From Apostichopus japonicus (Eukaryota > Echinodermata > Holothuroidea > Aspidochirotida > Stichopodidae), in the NCBI RefSeq assembly GCF_037975245.1, contig NC_092573.1, positions 18,794,265 to 18,858,264 of the forward strand: 64,000 nucleotides of DNA. The letters are read 5' to 3'. The notes beneath the pieces are model-generated. The model had not been told where the DNA came from. It searched no databases and was given only the letters and a program-made list of their open reading frames with translations. The translations under genes and the position numbers were made by a program. Below, piece after piece: positions 1 to 13,600 of the stretch (its first letter is position 1; the number at the start of each line of letters is the position of its first letter).

Positions 1-397
1 GAATAATGCCTGTGTTATCCATGGGGCATTTGGACGACCAGGAAACTTGCTCTTCAAATCTGTTCCCTTAAGGAAATGTTATTATTAAAACTGCAGACCT
101 TATCAAATATTATCAGCAGTTTATTCAACCTTGAATATGCAATTAATAGAGTACCCAAAAGTATTCTGCCTCACTGTGACATGCAAATATTTTTTGATTT
201 TTGCATCAATTTTACACTGATTTATCAAACATAACACTTCTTAATCTTGTGGGAATAACTTTGAACGTTTCATGATCTACTAAAACGTGTTTTTTGACAA
301 GCCTTTACTAGCTAGTATTAGCATGCTACAACATGGAGGCAGTGATGTTGGTGACCTTTGACATATATAACAAATATCACTGGACAACAATCATGAC

Positions 398-1486
398 AGT
401 AGATTACTATGACTACATTGATAACTTACCTGGCCTGAGATGCCTGTGATGTGGAGATGTTTGACTACATTTATAATTACCTGGCCTGAGATGCCTGTGA
501 TGTGGAGATGTTTGACTACATTTATAATTACCTGGCCTGAGATGCCTGTGATGTGGAGATGTTTGACTACATTTATAATTACCTGGCCTGAGTTGCCTGT
601 GATTTGGAGATGTTTGACTACATTTATAATTACTTGGCCTGAGATGCCTGTGATGTGGAGATGTTTGACTACATTTATAATTTCCTGGCCTGAGTTGCCT
701 GTGATGTGGAGATGTTTGACTACATTTATAATTACCTGGCCTTGGTTGCCTGTGATGTGGAGATGTTTGACTACATTTATAATTACTTGGCCTGAGATGC
801 CTGTGATGTGGTGATGTTTGACTACATTTATAATTACTTGGCCTGAGATGCCTGTGATGTGGAGATGTTTGACTACATTTATAATTACCTGGCCTGAGAG
901 AGCAGGATGTGGAGATGTTTGACTACATTTATAATTACCTGGCCTGAGATGCCTGTGATGTGGAGATGTTTGACTACATTTATAATTACCTGGCCTGAGA
1001 TGCCTGTGATGTGGAGATGTTTGACTACATTTATAACTTACCTGGCCTGAGATGCCTGTGATGTGGAGATGTTTGACTATATTTATAACTTACCTGGCCT
1101 GAGATGCCTGTGATGTGGAGATGTTTGACTACATTTATAATTACCTGGCCTGAGATGCCTGTGATGTGGAGATGTTTGACTACATTTATAATTACCTGGC
1201 CTGAGTTGCCTGTGATGTGGAGATGTTTGACTACATTTATAATTACTTGGCCTGAGTTGCCTGTGATTTGGAGATGTTTGACTACATTTATAACTTACCT
1301 GGCCTGAGATGCCTGTGATGTGGAGATGTTTGACTACATTTATAATTACCTGGCCTGAGATGCCTGTGATGTGGAGATGTTTGACTACATTTATAATTAA
1401 CTGGCCTTAAATGCCTGTGATGTGGAGATGTTTGACTACATTCATAATTACCTGGCCTGAGATGCCTGTGATGTGGAGATTTTTGC
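398..1486. repeat. 51-bp minisatellite, about 21 units, overlapping an exon end
   Basis: Units read GATGCCTGTGATGTGGAGAT, then GTTTGACTAC, ATTTATAATT and ACCTGGCCTGA (51 bp). A few are 52 bp, with ATAACTTACC in place of ATAATTACC. One unit near 897 is altered (GAGAGCAGG). On the minus strand each unit carries CCAG|GTAATT or CCAG|GTAAGT, a copy of the FERM exon-7 donor. Because 51 is a multiple of three, long reading frames run through it (440-814, 1104-1307), but these are repeat artefacts. Confidence 0.95.
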
Positions 1487-1604
1487 TGTCATGACTAATC
1501 TTCTTGACGAGTTCCCACTCTGTGCTGTCAAGCACCGCTCCATTCCTTAACAGCAACACCCCTCGAAATGAAAAGCCTAAGATCAGCTGAGTTTTGCCAA
1601 GGTC
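1452..1604 (-). CDS. FERM gene exon 7 (F3 lobe), donor lies in the minisatellite
   Basis: 153 bases (51 codons), acceptor GAACAG, phase 0. It encodes strands of the F3 lobe: LGKTQLILGFSFRGVLLLRNG, then the Trp-containing STEWELVKKIS and KNLHI. The best donor is GGCCAG|GTAATT at 1452/1451. The last 33 or so exon bases and this donor are the first unit of the 51-bp tandem repeat, so the exon end itself has been multiplied downstream. The exact donor used is uncertain for that reason. Confidence 0.8.
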
Positions 1605-4600
1605 CTGTTCATAAAACATAAATAAATAAATAAAATTACAAAAATATAAACAAAAACGATTTTGGAAAATGGGACAAAAATTCCCAAATACATGAAATAA
1701 TCATTTTGTTGGGAATTGCAGTTAAAACAATTTTTTGTATAAGCATTCTGCATTGCAATGTCAAAAAATAGAGTCTGAAGTACTTTAAAGCACAGTGCTA
1801 AGGCTTTGCTGCCTTAAGTTAAAATGGGTTGGGGAGGAGGGGGGGGGGAGGATGGGTTATGTCTTTGTTTTCCCTCCATGTTCTACACTTTTCTTGATAA
1901 CAAGGGAAGACCAACCAAGAAGACTGCTAAATTAAGTTTAAAAGTTGATACAATATTTTACTTCCTCTAAGGAGCCATAATTTTCAACAACAACAAATAA
2001 ATAAATGAAAATGAGTACTTCATTTGAATGACAAGCAGTGTCATTTGTATGCTATAACTTCTTCAAAAACATCATTTTGCCCTTTATATAAAGGCAAATG
2101 CCTAACCGTAGTCCAGACATCCAAAACAACATAAATTCTGTTCAATCAACCAAAATCAGCTGTGGAGTTTGTCCAGCATACAGGCTAGTTGTTAACATCA
2201 AATTCAGAGTGCATTGTACCTAAAACCCCCTAATTGACCTGTATAATGATAAAATGGTATGACCATTAAGTTGGTGTTCCAAACTGACACATCTCTGTCA
2301 TATTGGTCATTGTTATTTTGCTACATTTTTTCGGACAACCTCATCCGTTGTTCGGACAACCAAAACGCTAAGCCTGTTGTCCCTCTGACAACCAGAAGAA
2401 ATCTCCTTCAACATTTTTTTCTGTATGTAATTATGAAAATGTTCCTGTTTCTAAAATATGTTTGTATTCTAACAACAAGTAGTTGTGCTCTCAATGTCAC
2501 ACAACAACATTTCCAACAAGTTTCGATATTTGACACCATTTTAAAAACCTGCTTCTAAAAGTCCTTGACAACAGGCATGAAAACAGACAGGCAGGCATGC
2601 ACTCGGGCATATGATACCATCTAGACGGTGGAAAACTATTTTTGTTTTGGCAACTGGGCATCAATCATTTACCGAGGAAAGTGTTTATTAATGTCATCCT
2701 TGCTTAATCCGGTACTTGACATTTTATAGTACATCTACTCATCTTGACATCTGACATGGGTTCGGAATGATCAATCATTAATTTTGTGATACTATATAAC
2801 AGACTTTGCCATCTGTGATAATTAAAATAGATCCATAATGCCACCCAATAACATTGATTCAATCCACCCTCACCCCCCCTCAGCCCCCCCCCCCCCCCCC
2901 CCCCTTGAAGAGGCAGTAATCCCAGGAGTATTATTACAGGTATTGACCCAAGAAATCAATCAGAAAAAGATTAGAAAAAAATAGAAAAAAGTCCTTGGGT
3001 TTAGGCAGTCTAACACAACAAAGTCTACCAATTTTACATTCCATGAATGTCAGAGAAGGGAATAAAGACATGACAAGACAGTTTTCAATAACTCTGTAGC
3101 AACAAGAGAAAACTGAAAGAAAATATGGTAGGTAGCATCCTGACCTTTGACCACCACTGAAACAATAGGTTTCATCTGATCACTATGCAGTTATTCACAC
3201 ACAAAGTAAGAGATCCATCCAAGTTCCCCCTCTTGAGATATTGGCTTGACCTCCAATCACCATTGACCAGTAAAAACATAAGGCTGCATCTACTCAAATA
3301 AGGGGCATCGGCCCACGTGATCCACCATACAAAGTTTCTTTAATAACATATCCAGTTTAGAAAGGTTTCCACATATTGACCTCTGCATGCTGACCTCTGA
3401 GAGCCCCATCATCTTAAATGTTTCTTGGATTCAATATGGGAGTAGGTGAGGGGGGGGAAGGGGAATTCACATAAAAAGTAACCCTTCTTGCAAGGCATCA
3501 CTCACATACACCCAAAGGTCACAAGCAAAGGTCACAAAGTTTCATCAGGACCACAAAACAAGTGACTTCACCGACAGTTAGTACGGATCGTCATTGGTAC
3601 TGTAAATCTTTGTAACATCAACAGATTGAGATCCATGAAAATTGCACCTGCTGCAACTAGCTAAATAAACTGACTCTTACGGTAGGTTTGCGAGACACAG
3701 AGTATCTAAATATTCATTGTAATAAGCCCAGCTTAATTTGTAACTGATGTGCATGAACATCTGTGACAAACATAGATATGTTTCTAAGATACCACACAGC
3801 ACCATATTTTGCCTACCCGGCAGCCTATACGAAAAACAAAAAAGTGAAAGATCCTGATAGAGAGGGCAGTTTGCAAGCTTCTCTCAAAGTCACCTCTGCA
3901 TGACATCATGTCCTGTTGCTAGGTGCATGAAACCTAACCATCATTACACACTGCATGTCACCATGTTTCCTTTCATTTCTCTTCATGTACAGAACAGAGG
4001 GACCGAGCTTCAGATTGCAACACACTTTTACCACTGTTATGTTCTTCAAATTATCTTCTTTTATGTCAAATTATGTTCTTCTGGTCTTTCTGTTTCAAAA
4101 ATTTTTTGGAGTACGTAAAAGACATAGCTACAACAGTCCCTTTATTATCTGCTTTGCCCTTTCCTGTGTTGTCTTTTGTTATCTTCCCTTCCACCATCCC
4201 CTCCTCCCCTCTCCTCTGTCTCTCTCTCCTCTCCCAAAGTTCCTTTCTGGTTTCCAAGGTAACAGACAATACAGCCTAGAAAGAAGAAAGTCTTCAGACT
4301 CACAGTAACTTGGAATGGATCAATTCCATACGTCATCAGATGAGAAGCTTCTTCAATGAAGTCACCTTCTGCATCAGATGCAGACTCACCTCTGAAAAAA
4401 AACAAAATAGAACAAAGGAAAATATAGAGTACAACCAAAAGTAAAACAAAAACAAAAGTAAAGACAAGATTATGGTTAAGAAAAATGATAAGACCAAAAT
4501 GTTACTGATGCTGTCAAAGGAGATGAATGTTGTCTTTAGATGTTCATCAATTCTTCTTCTTCCATTTTTTTATAAAGAATAATATCTGGAAGCTTTTTAA

Positions 4601-7600
4601 AGCCTTGTAAAATGGGGCAGAACAGACTAATCAATAACCAGGATGCTGCTTCTAAAGGGTTTATTGTAGATAGCAGTCTGGGGTATCTATCAAACTGTCT
4701 TGAGTAATGGCTGAGAGAATGTACACAGGAAAATACTTTGTACTAAACCTGGGATAAGATTTGAAATGTAATTCCAATGTTATGAAGCATGTGAGGCGGT
4801 GACTTTGTTATCTGTTACAGCTCATTTCATTATTAGTCCCTCCACCATTATCAAAACAAATTATATTCAATGCAATGTAAATCATATTGCATGGAAGACA
4901 GATGACTGATTATAAACTAACAACAGATAATGTTCCTCAATAGACGTATGCAGTAATACTTTCCAGTTAACTGACGAGACGCCTCTACAGACTACGGTAG
5001 ACAATTTGGGTGGTAGAATGAGGAGGCCTGTCAGACTAGGGGTGACTGGTTATTAAGAGGGATTAATGTGCTGAAAGTTTGCCAGATTGCTCCATGCATG
5101 GTAAAGCCAGAGTGCTTAGGTTGCAATTAGACATGTAAGCAAGAAAGCAAAGCTAGTCCGCATACTATAATTCATTTGGTCAAGTTTCAGTTTAAAGAAG
5201 AAACTCTTTGAAGTTGTTTTCTAACTTGTAAAGGTCCATAAATAAGTCAGTTTTTTTTCCTACAGTATTTAAAGCAGTAGACAAATATAGCTACAGTATG
5301 GTAGTAAATGTATAACAAGCACTGCAACAAGTTTGTAGTGTAAAGTATTACACAAATGACAATAAAAACCAACAACATTAGCAACTTATTTGGTACATGT
5401 AAAATATATTACATTCTGGTCTTAAAACAAAAGCTATTATTCCCTACAATGAGATAAGCATAATTCAAGGGCTAAACTTAATTACCTACTTGAACATGTC
5501 TACCTGTTCATGTAAAATGACTGTTCGTTTCACATTAGATAATTACATAATGTTCAGTCAAATGCACTGTAATTAAGCAATTATTTCCACATAGCATCGA
5601 TTGTGTGGATACTATAAGATAACAAGATATCTACAGTGTAATTATACCCGGTTCAAGCATACTTGCACATGTGACATTGACACTAAATACAGTAGTAGAA
5701 TATACAGAATGTATACTTGTTAACTACAACAATATCTGCCGAGCAGCCATAAAGTCATTTCATATCTCAAAGCACACCTTTCTGCTGTGATTTTTGGTGG
5801 GTACTGTTCCATAATAAATTCACCTAGCAGGATAGTTTGTTGCAATCTTTGGGGTTTAATTAAAGTTGATCTTATCTCTTATTTGCTACACTGGGTCTTC
5901 TTTTCAGAAAAAAAAAAGAAAAAAAATCAGAAATTCTGGGAAAGTTTTCTGAGCTTAGTTTTTCCTAGAGGTGATAAATACTATAAAGGAAAGCACAGAA
6001 TGTCTGCAGTGGTGAGGTCAGTTCTTTCGACTCAATTTGAAATCTAAAATCAGTCAGTGACAAAGTGTAACATGTCTTTCTAGTTGATTAATTGAAATTA
6101 TCATATTTTAATATTTCAGTTATAACAATCATGGTAAAATTGGTAAAAAACATTGTTTCATATGATTGACTGAATATATACTTCTGCTATTTATTTTTTG
6201 TCTCCTTATTGGTTGTTCCTAGTACTCTTTACCTTGAGCACTCTAGATAGTGGACATGTGCACATTACAAATTATTTTATTATTAGTATTACTTACTATT
6301 ATTATCATTATTACAGCTGCTTTGATATTCTATGCGGGACTCTAGTCTACAAAAAACTGCATTTTTAGCATTCATATCTTTCATTTTAATAATATATAAT
6401 ATATATATATATAATATATCTTTATAATTTCAGCTTCCGCGTCACAAATGAGGGCGTTGACACCAGCCTAACGATGATATTGATATTCGTCCGAAGACAA
6501 TCTCCCAGTGAATGTGGAAACCTTTCAAAGAAGACATCGTTTACGATAAGCACTATTGGCCGCCACGGTTACCGTCACTTTAATTACAACAATTTTCCTA
6601 ATTTATACTGAGAATTATTACAAGCTACAGTACGATGATCACCTTAGTTGAGCTGCACTGTACTGTATGTCTTGAATCTCTCAAGGATCTTGTTCTTCTT
6701 GCATCTCTTGAGATGAAGATGTTTGTGTTTCTCATTTATCAGGTGGAGAACTGATTAGTCATCATGATTCTTAAGATGATGGATTGATTAAATGGTTGTT
6801 AGGTAATCATTACCCTTATGAGTAGAGAGAGAGTGACTATGTGTATAGATACACTTTGATATGTAAACATGTTACTTAACATTCAACTTAAGAGAGTTAC
6901 AAGTGCTTATAAAACCAGGTAAATATTCAACTTAGCCAATTGATATAGACTTTGTATCTCACGATTGCAACTATGCATATACTTGTGTGTTAAGGCAATA
7001 GGTTGGAAAGTGATAACCAATTAATAAACAAGCACATTTCACATCAAGGACTAATTCACAAATCTACTAAAAATAATAGCAGAGAGTTTTTGCATTTCAA
7101 GTTTCTCAATTTCAGAGGTACTGTACTTTGTTTTTGGTGAGCATTTTGCTTCCTAATATCTAATTTTTTAATGATTTACTCTCCGAGTGTAAGTTCATGA
7201 ATTATGTCATAGTTAGGCAGCTTCCAAAATATGCACAGTAGCACTAAACAACATTTTTATTTCCTTTTTTTATTATCCTTTTTTATTATTTTATTTTCAA
7301 CTTTCTTTTTAGCTCTATCCTGAGATATCTCTAGGATCATATATGTGTACTGGGTCAGTAAAAATGAGATAAACGACATCGAATTTACCTCATGGTGGTC
7401 GAGTGAAGTTCTTCGACTCTCTTTCGGAGTTTATCTGACAGAGTTGGGAAGAGATCAAATTCTGAGGCATAACCATCCTCGTGTTCCAGTTCATTGTAGT
7501 CCCCAAGAGATGCTGCAAACAAGAAAAAAAAACAGGTTGAGAAAAAAAATGAAGGTTCACGCCTATGATTTGAACATTATTATATATTTGTCCTGTATTG

Positions 7601-10600
7601 AGTATTACTATGGACTCTAGGTTGAGTAGACTCTTTTCAGCCATTTTTCTCTTTGTTTTCTGTTTCCTTTCTTCTACCCCTCCATCTTCCTACCCTGTCA
7701 CCCCCCCCCCCTCTATCTCCCTTTTTCAGGATGAACATCACAATGAAAATAAGGATATAGGGCCTTTGTTCTTGGGTAAACCTGAATTTGGGGATGGTCC
7801 AACTCTTTTATGACACCCCTTTCTCCTGTTATCTTTAAAACAAAACTATTTCAGAAAGATTAAAAAAAAAACGAAAATCAAAGACAGTTGACAAAAATGT
7901 AAGAAATGTTACTGTATTGTCTATATATATGAGTTACTATTAATTATATATTGTATCAACCCATATGCCTCTGTGTTCTGAAATATGTATTAAAAGTTGT
8001 TCGTTTCCACTACGACTACTGTAACTACCCTTGCCAGCAGCAGATGACGTAGCTGCCTGCCTCATATCGCCATGTATTAAAATAAATACCACGTTGATCT
8101 GTACCTGTATGTTATACATAAGCACGCACGTACAGTTAGCTGATAACAGAGATGATGACAGCTGTGTAGCCTCTATTAACCATGCATGCACCAAATGCCA
8201 CTGTGATGGTATCCAACACAATACAGACATTTTACGATAATAAATCTTGCCACACACGTGTGGCGGCTACAAGACCTCCACTGCCACGTACAACATGCGC
8301 CGTACAGGGCATTACTTCCACAAATTACAGCCATCAAATAAAACCGTCCATTTTACTATGAGTAATAAAGACACAGTTCCACAACATGCAGGCGTTTATT
8401 AAAGTGTTCAGTCAAGCTCGTAGAAACGGATGACGCACTGACGTCAAATGTGGAGCAATTTTCGGTGCGTGTGTTTTGTTTCCAAAATGTTCATTCAAAT
8501 TTCTGGTCAGTGTTGCCAGATTATAACACTACACACATCAAAAGCAGGATTAAATCATTCAGGTTTCTATTTGGGTAACAGATTCCTTTATGTTCGTAGC
8601 AACAACTGTGTAAATAATTTCGAGCAGATAAAATAAAGAATTTGAAAAAAAAATTCTGGTTGTTCATGTACTATATATACTACATTGGGAATTCATTCGC
8701 CTTGAGTAGAGCATAGTGACTAAGTATAAAGTGAGAAATGTGTTTTAATGTGGTGAGATACAAGGAACTCACAATTCCTCTCCATACCCCCCCCCCCCCG
8801 GCCCCCAACTCTATAAACTAGATTATTTAATTCAATAAATGTAAAACCTGACTGGATTGATGATACTTGCAATTTTTCAAGAGAATTTGTGTTATAAATT
8901 CAACTACATAATGGTCATAATTCATAATTTGAAATATTACAGAAAGAAATGTTTCGCCTTCTATGCTTAAATCACAAATTTGCTAGAGATATCTAAAATG
9001 GTCACCAATGATTTAGTTTCTCTTAGACCCTTTCATCTGTCACACTCTTAAGGATCTGCCATCCATGAGACAGACTATCAATTGTGACATCTGAAACTCC
9101 TCATGTCAATATCCAGGAACGATTTGGGAAATTAAAACCCTCAGGAACTACAACATTAAAGATTAAAGCACACAGGCAGAGAGATGAGAAACTCCTTGGA
9201 GCAAATATTAAAAATACTGTTCTCAGGTTGGTCATCCTTTTTTGGTCAGCTTGTCAAATCTGAAAAGTACCAAATGCTCAAAATTAAGATTGCATCTGAT
9301 TAAACAGAGACCTCCCAAAATTGTTTTTTTCTTCTCCACCGAATCACTAAGTGAATAATTAATATTAAACTCCTCTCAAACCTGAAACTTTTATTGGCTC
9401 ATACGTTTTATCAAAATAAGCGATTAACCACATCCAAATGGCAACTATGAAATTTTAAGTAATTTTGTACTTCTGACTATTAAATCAAGTTCAAAGAATA
9501 ATTTTTAGTTCAAAATAGGATTTTAAAGTTAACAAACTCATAACATTAAAAGTTGTTATAAAAGCCCAATTATACTAGTGCTAAATGCGCGCTTTGAAGG
9601 TATTTCATAGTCATAAAATGTGTTCAAACTGTCAAGTTATAGTACCACTTTTGCTTTTTCCAATAGTTAAAAAGAAAAATCATGTTATTGATTTACAGTA
9701 CACTGCCTTTCTGTACACATTAGTTCTAATTCAGCTACACTGCTACAGGACTTATAAAACTGCACATCCCATTCCATTAAAAAGACATTTTACAAACCTT
9801 TGGATAAAAAATCTACAGCATATTGTGCCAAAAGAATATGTATGTTACACACTGCTAGTACTACTACTGCTGTATGCGCTATGATATACATGACATGTAT
9901 TATTCTTGCGACACCTGTTCAAATGTTTCCTCAGCTGCCTACTGCATATATGCATGACCTAACATTAGAATATTAATACAGAAGGCCATTTATCAAAAGG
10001 GATTGATGCAGAAAGTTACATATAATCAAATCAATCTTTATTCTAAAATATTTCAAAGATTATCATTACTACTGTACACGTTTACCTTTTTTCTTGTCTA
10101 TTTCTATATTTAATAGTTCCATAAATTTAGTTAACTTAATCATTTATTTTTGTTTTCTAATTATTTTTCTGTATCTGTAATATACAATGTAAGTTTTCAG
10201 TGTGCCAAGTACTGTAAGATACTGTACGTTATATACTATTCATACGCCCCATTTAAGTACAGCACAAGCTTTAAACTTTAAACAGGAAGCAATCAACTGA
10301 CTTGTTTCAAATACTAAAGGTGCAACAATTTGCAAAATGACTCTTTAATACCCTAAAGTGTAACTACGTAAGAAAAACAATGAATTATTTCCAAGAAATC
10401 ATTTGAAATGGGGAAAATTAGGGAAAACTCTCACATGTGTACTTAGCAGAGCATCATATGCTTGGTCGGTTCATTGTACCAAAAGTATAGCTCAAAATAT
10501 AATCAGCAAAAAATAAATGATAAATTAATGATTCCACAAAGGTCCGGGTGGTTTTGTCACCCAGACAATTTTGTATATATCCAGTAGACCATATTCTGGA

Positions 10601-13600
10601 ATATCGATCCATGCACTGTTACACCTGCATTATACACAAAGTCAATGCGTGAAGGTAACTGAGCTATAACAATAATTTAGCCTTCGCAATCAACATTAAC
10701 GGTACAGACTGTACAGTTATATGCCTTCCCAACAGGAAGTTACATCTAATTTAATTATTTAAAAAAAAAACTCCTTGATATAAAACTGACCCCAACCAAT
10801 TGACCAGCTGTACATTTTGAAAGAACAAAGTTCATGCCAGATGGAAAACATTGGACAATCCTAGTACATGATATATAGTTATGTACTGTACATGTATACA
10901 TCGTGGTCAGGTGAGATGACACACAATATTGCATGTGTGGGGACCTCACAACCTCCGCACAACCAGCACATATCCAAGCACTGACAGCATACATTTACTC
11001 ATCTAAACTAGAATCTCTGCGGCAGTGCTATCGTCTACTAATTAATTCTTCCGGTACTGTCTGGTACAATACATTGGTAGTTGGAATTAATAAGAGCAGA
11101 TTTGAGCTACATGTGTGTGGAAGAGAATCGACCTAAAATGCAAAGCAAGTACTTCTCAGGCTATATGTGCCAACTCAGCTGCTATTTTATTTAAAACCCA
11201 CCATTCCCTGTATTTCAAACATTTTCAAAATCATTTAAAATAAAAGACTAAAAAATCTTCTTTATTGTAATGTATGAAAAACAAACAATATTCTTTATTG
11301 TAATGTATCAATCAAACAATATTGCATTTCTTGCTTTTCAGTTTTCTTTTCCTGTTTAATAAATTCAACTATCGCTGGATTTCTTGCCAGAGGATTTTGC
11401 TTACCATTTATATTCAAGCACCGAACTTAACATGCACGTAAAATCAAATTAAAGCTTGTCTGTTGAATCAATTATTGAACAGCTACCGAGAGCAACCCAA
11501 AGAAAAAACTGTCCGTCAGCAAATTTTAATGAAGGTTTCTTTCCGAGAGCCAATACTCTCACGAACGTTGATCAGCGAATGACTGTTTTTAATGCATCAG
11601 ATCTCTGTTTGCCAGTGTTCTCAATAAAGGTCATGGGAAAACCTGCATACACCCTACCAAGCAGAACACAATGAGTCCATGGCAACCGAGTCCACATCAT
11701 TCAAATATTCACCAACCAAATCAGAATTCATGTCTGACAAATTGAAAATTCTGCTGGCATGTTGTGGAGATGTGTACACAGTATACAAAACAGTAGTAGT
11801 AGACCTGTGTGTTTGTGATTATTACACAAGTTTGGTTGAGCAGTCTCAAGGCCTTCAGCATGTCATATCTAAGTCACAAGATGTGGCTACAGTAGCCACA
11901 AAAAAAAATTGCAACAAATCCATTAAAACTAATCAATACTCTAGCTCTATCTGGACAATTGGTACAAATCCAATTGAATTCAAAAGTTTAATCTGGTGTG
12001 CAGGCAGTGTTTAATAGCAGAAGAACCTTGACTTTTCATTCATGTTGGGGTAGCCATGTCCAGTGTAACAACAATCTTATAACAAGGACTTGAACACTAG
12101 GTCAGGGATGAGTGTTAAATTTATGAAAAGATATATATGCAAAGTTCTGGCTGCATGACATTGATGGAATCATGTATGAACATACTATATGATGTGCACT
12201 GTGACACATACTGTAGACCTCAAGGTGTTAGCTAAAACAATCACAACGCGCATAAAAAATGCACATATTAGATTCGTTTCAAAATACTTTATCCTTGATT
12301 GTGTTGTTGTCAGCACGGGCAATCTACATCTGTAGCACAGATAGACACAGTACCACTGTAGGAATTTGCAGGAGTGGCTTTAACAAGATAAACAATGTTC
12401 ATGGAAATTATCAGAAAGTATGAAGCATTATCATACAGCTTTTTATACAGAGTTTGATTATCCCTTTAAACACCTATGTGAACCTAAGAACAGCTGGATA
12501 TGACTAGGATGAGGTTTCTTGTCAAACTACTGTAGCATGCAAAACTCAAAACCTTTTTGCAATTGTGTTTTTTTTACCGTGTGATGACATGTGAAAGGGT
12601 ATCTGGATGATGAAACGATGATAACCAAATCAAATTCATCTATTATTTGCTTTGTTTAGTGGAAAAGTATGTAGGACTAGATTGATATCTTAGTTTGATT
12701 ATACTTGCAATCATATTTTGAATAACTATCAATACAGTAGGTTCAGAGAAATTAATGACTAAGTGGAACACAAATAGGTTCTTGAAAATTTGCCTGTTTA
12801 ATGACATTTCAATGCAGAGAATTTGCATGAAATGTACCCCTCAATTTGCCGGCAGCAAGGACAGTGTGGGTAAATAGTTTGATTACAGCATACATTTTAA
12901 TATGTGCAGGTCTTGCTGCATGAGTGTTTTCAAGAGTCGGGCCTGGATGTTTGAGCGCATAAATGAACATTTTCAAGGACAACATTGTACTGTAACCATA
13001 CCTGGAAAAATTATGAACATTTAATGAATAGGGCATAGTTCACCATGACAACTATATTGGATAACAATCTGAATGTGTTCTATAGTCTGGTGAACGGTGT
13101 ATTTACAGCACTCATGTATATAAATCAATGCTTAAAATATCCACACTAAACTGTGCCAGCATGTTCAAACAGTGCATGAATAAAAAGTAAACTTTGCATG
13201 TTAAAAATAGGACTAAAGACCTGTTACATGAACAATACAGCTAGACTGTACTGTATGATAACTTTTCACATAAGAAACCACATGGAACATTCATGGTTTT
13301 GTTGAGCATCCCCCCCCCCCACTCCTCATCTTGCAATATTATTTTTAAGGCCTGAAATACATCCCTGGAATGATATAAACGACAAAGATGATTGATATTA
13401 GACGATATCAAGATACAATACAATACTTTTCAACACCTTCAAATGTTAACATAAACAAGATATTGTGAGTCCTAAAACTGGAGCTCAATGCTGTCCATCA
13501 ATTCAATTTTACTTCAATTAAGCAGATTTCATCTATACAGCAGGCGGTCAGTACTGTACATGTATGGTACTAGATGATTATGTGTGCATTACACAAACCG

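Noticed and set aside
1-70. Possible further minus-strand FERM exon (frame GTDLKSKFPGRPNAPWI after ACATTTCCTTAAG)
   Set aside because: The acceptor is weak and the translated stretch does not match the expected end of the F3 lobe, so it is not called.
440-1307. Long plus-strand reading frames of repeated MPVMWRCLTTFIITWPE
   Set aside because: They exist only because the minisatellite unit is 51 bp, a multiple of three; composition and position give no sign of a gene.
398-1486. CRISPR-like array
   Set aside because: Head-to-tail repeat units without spacers, in a eukaryotic intron.
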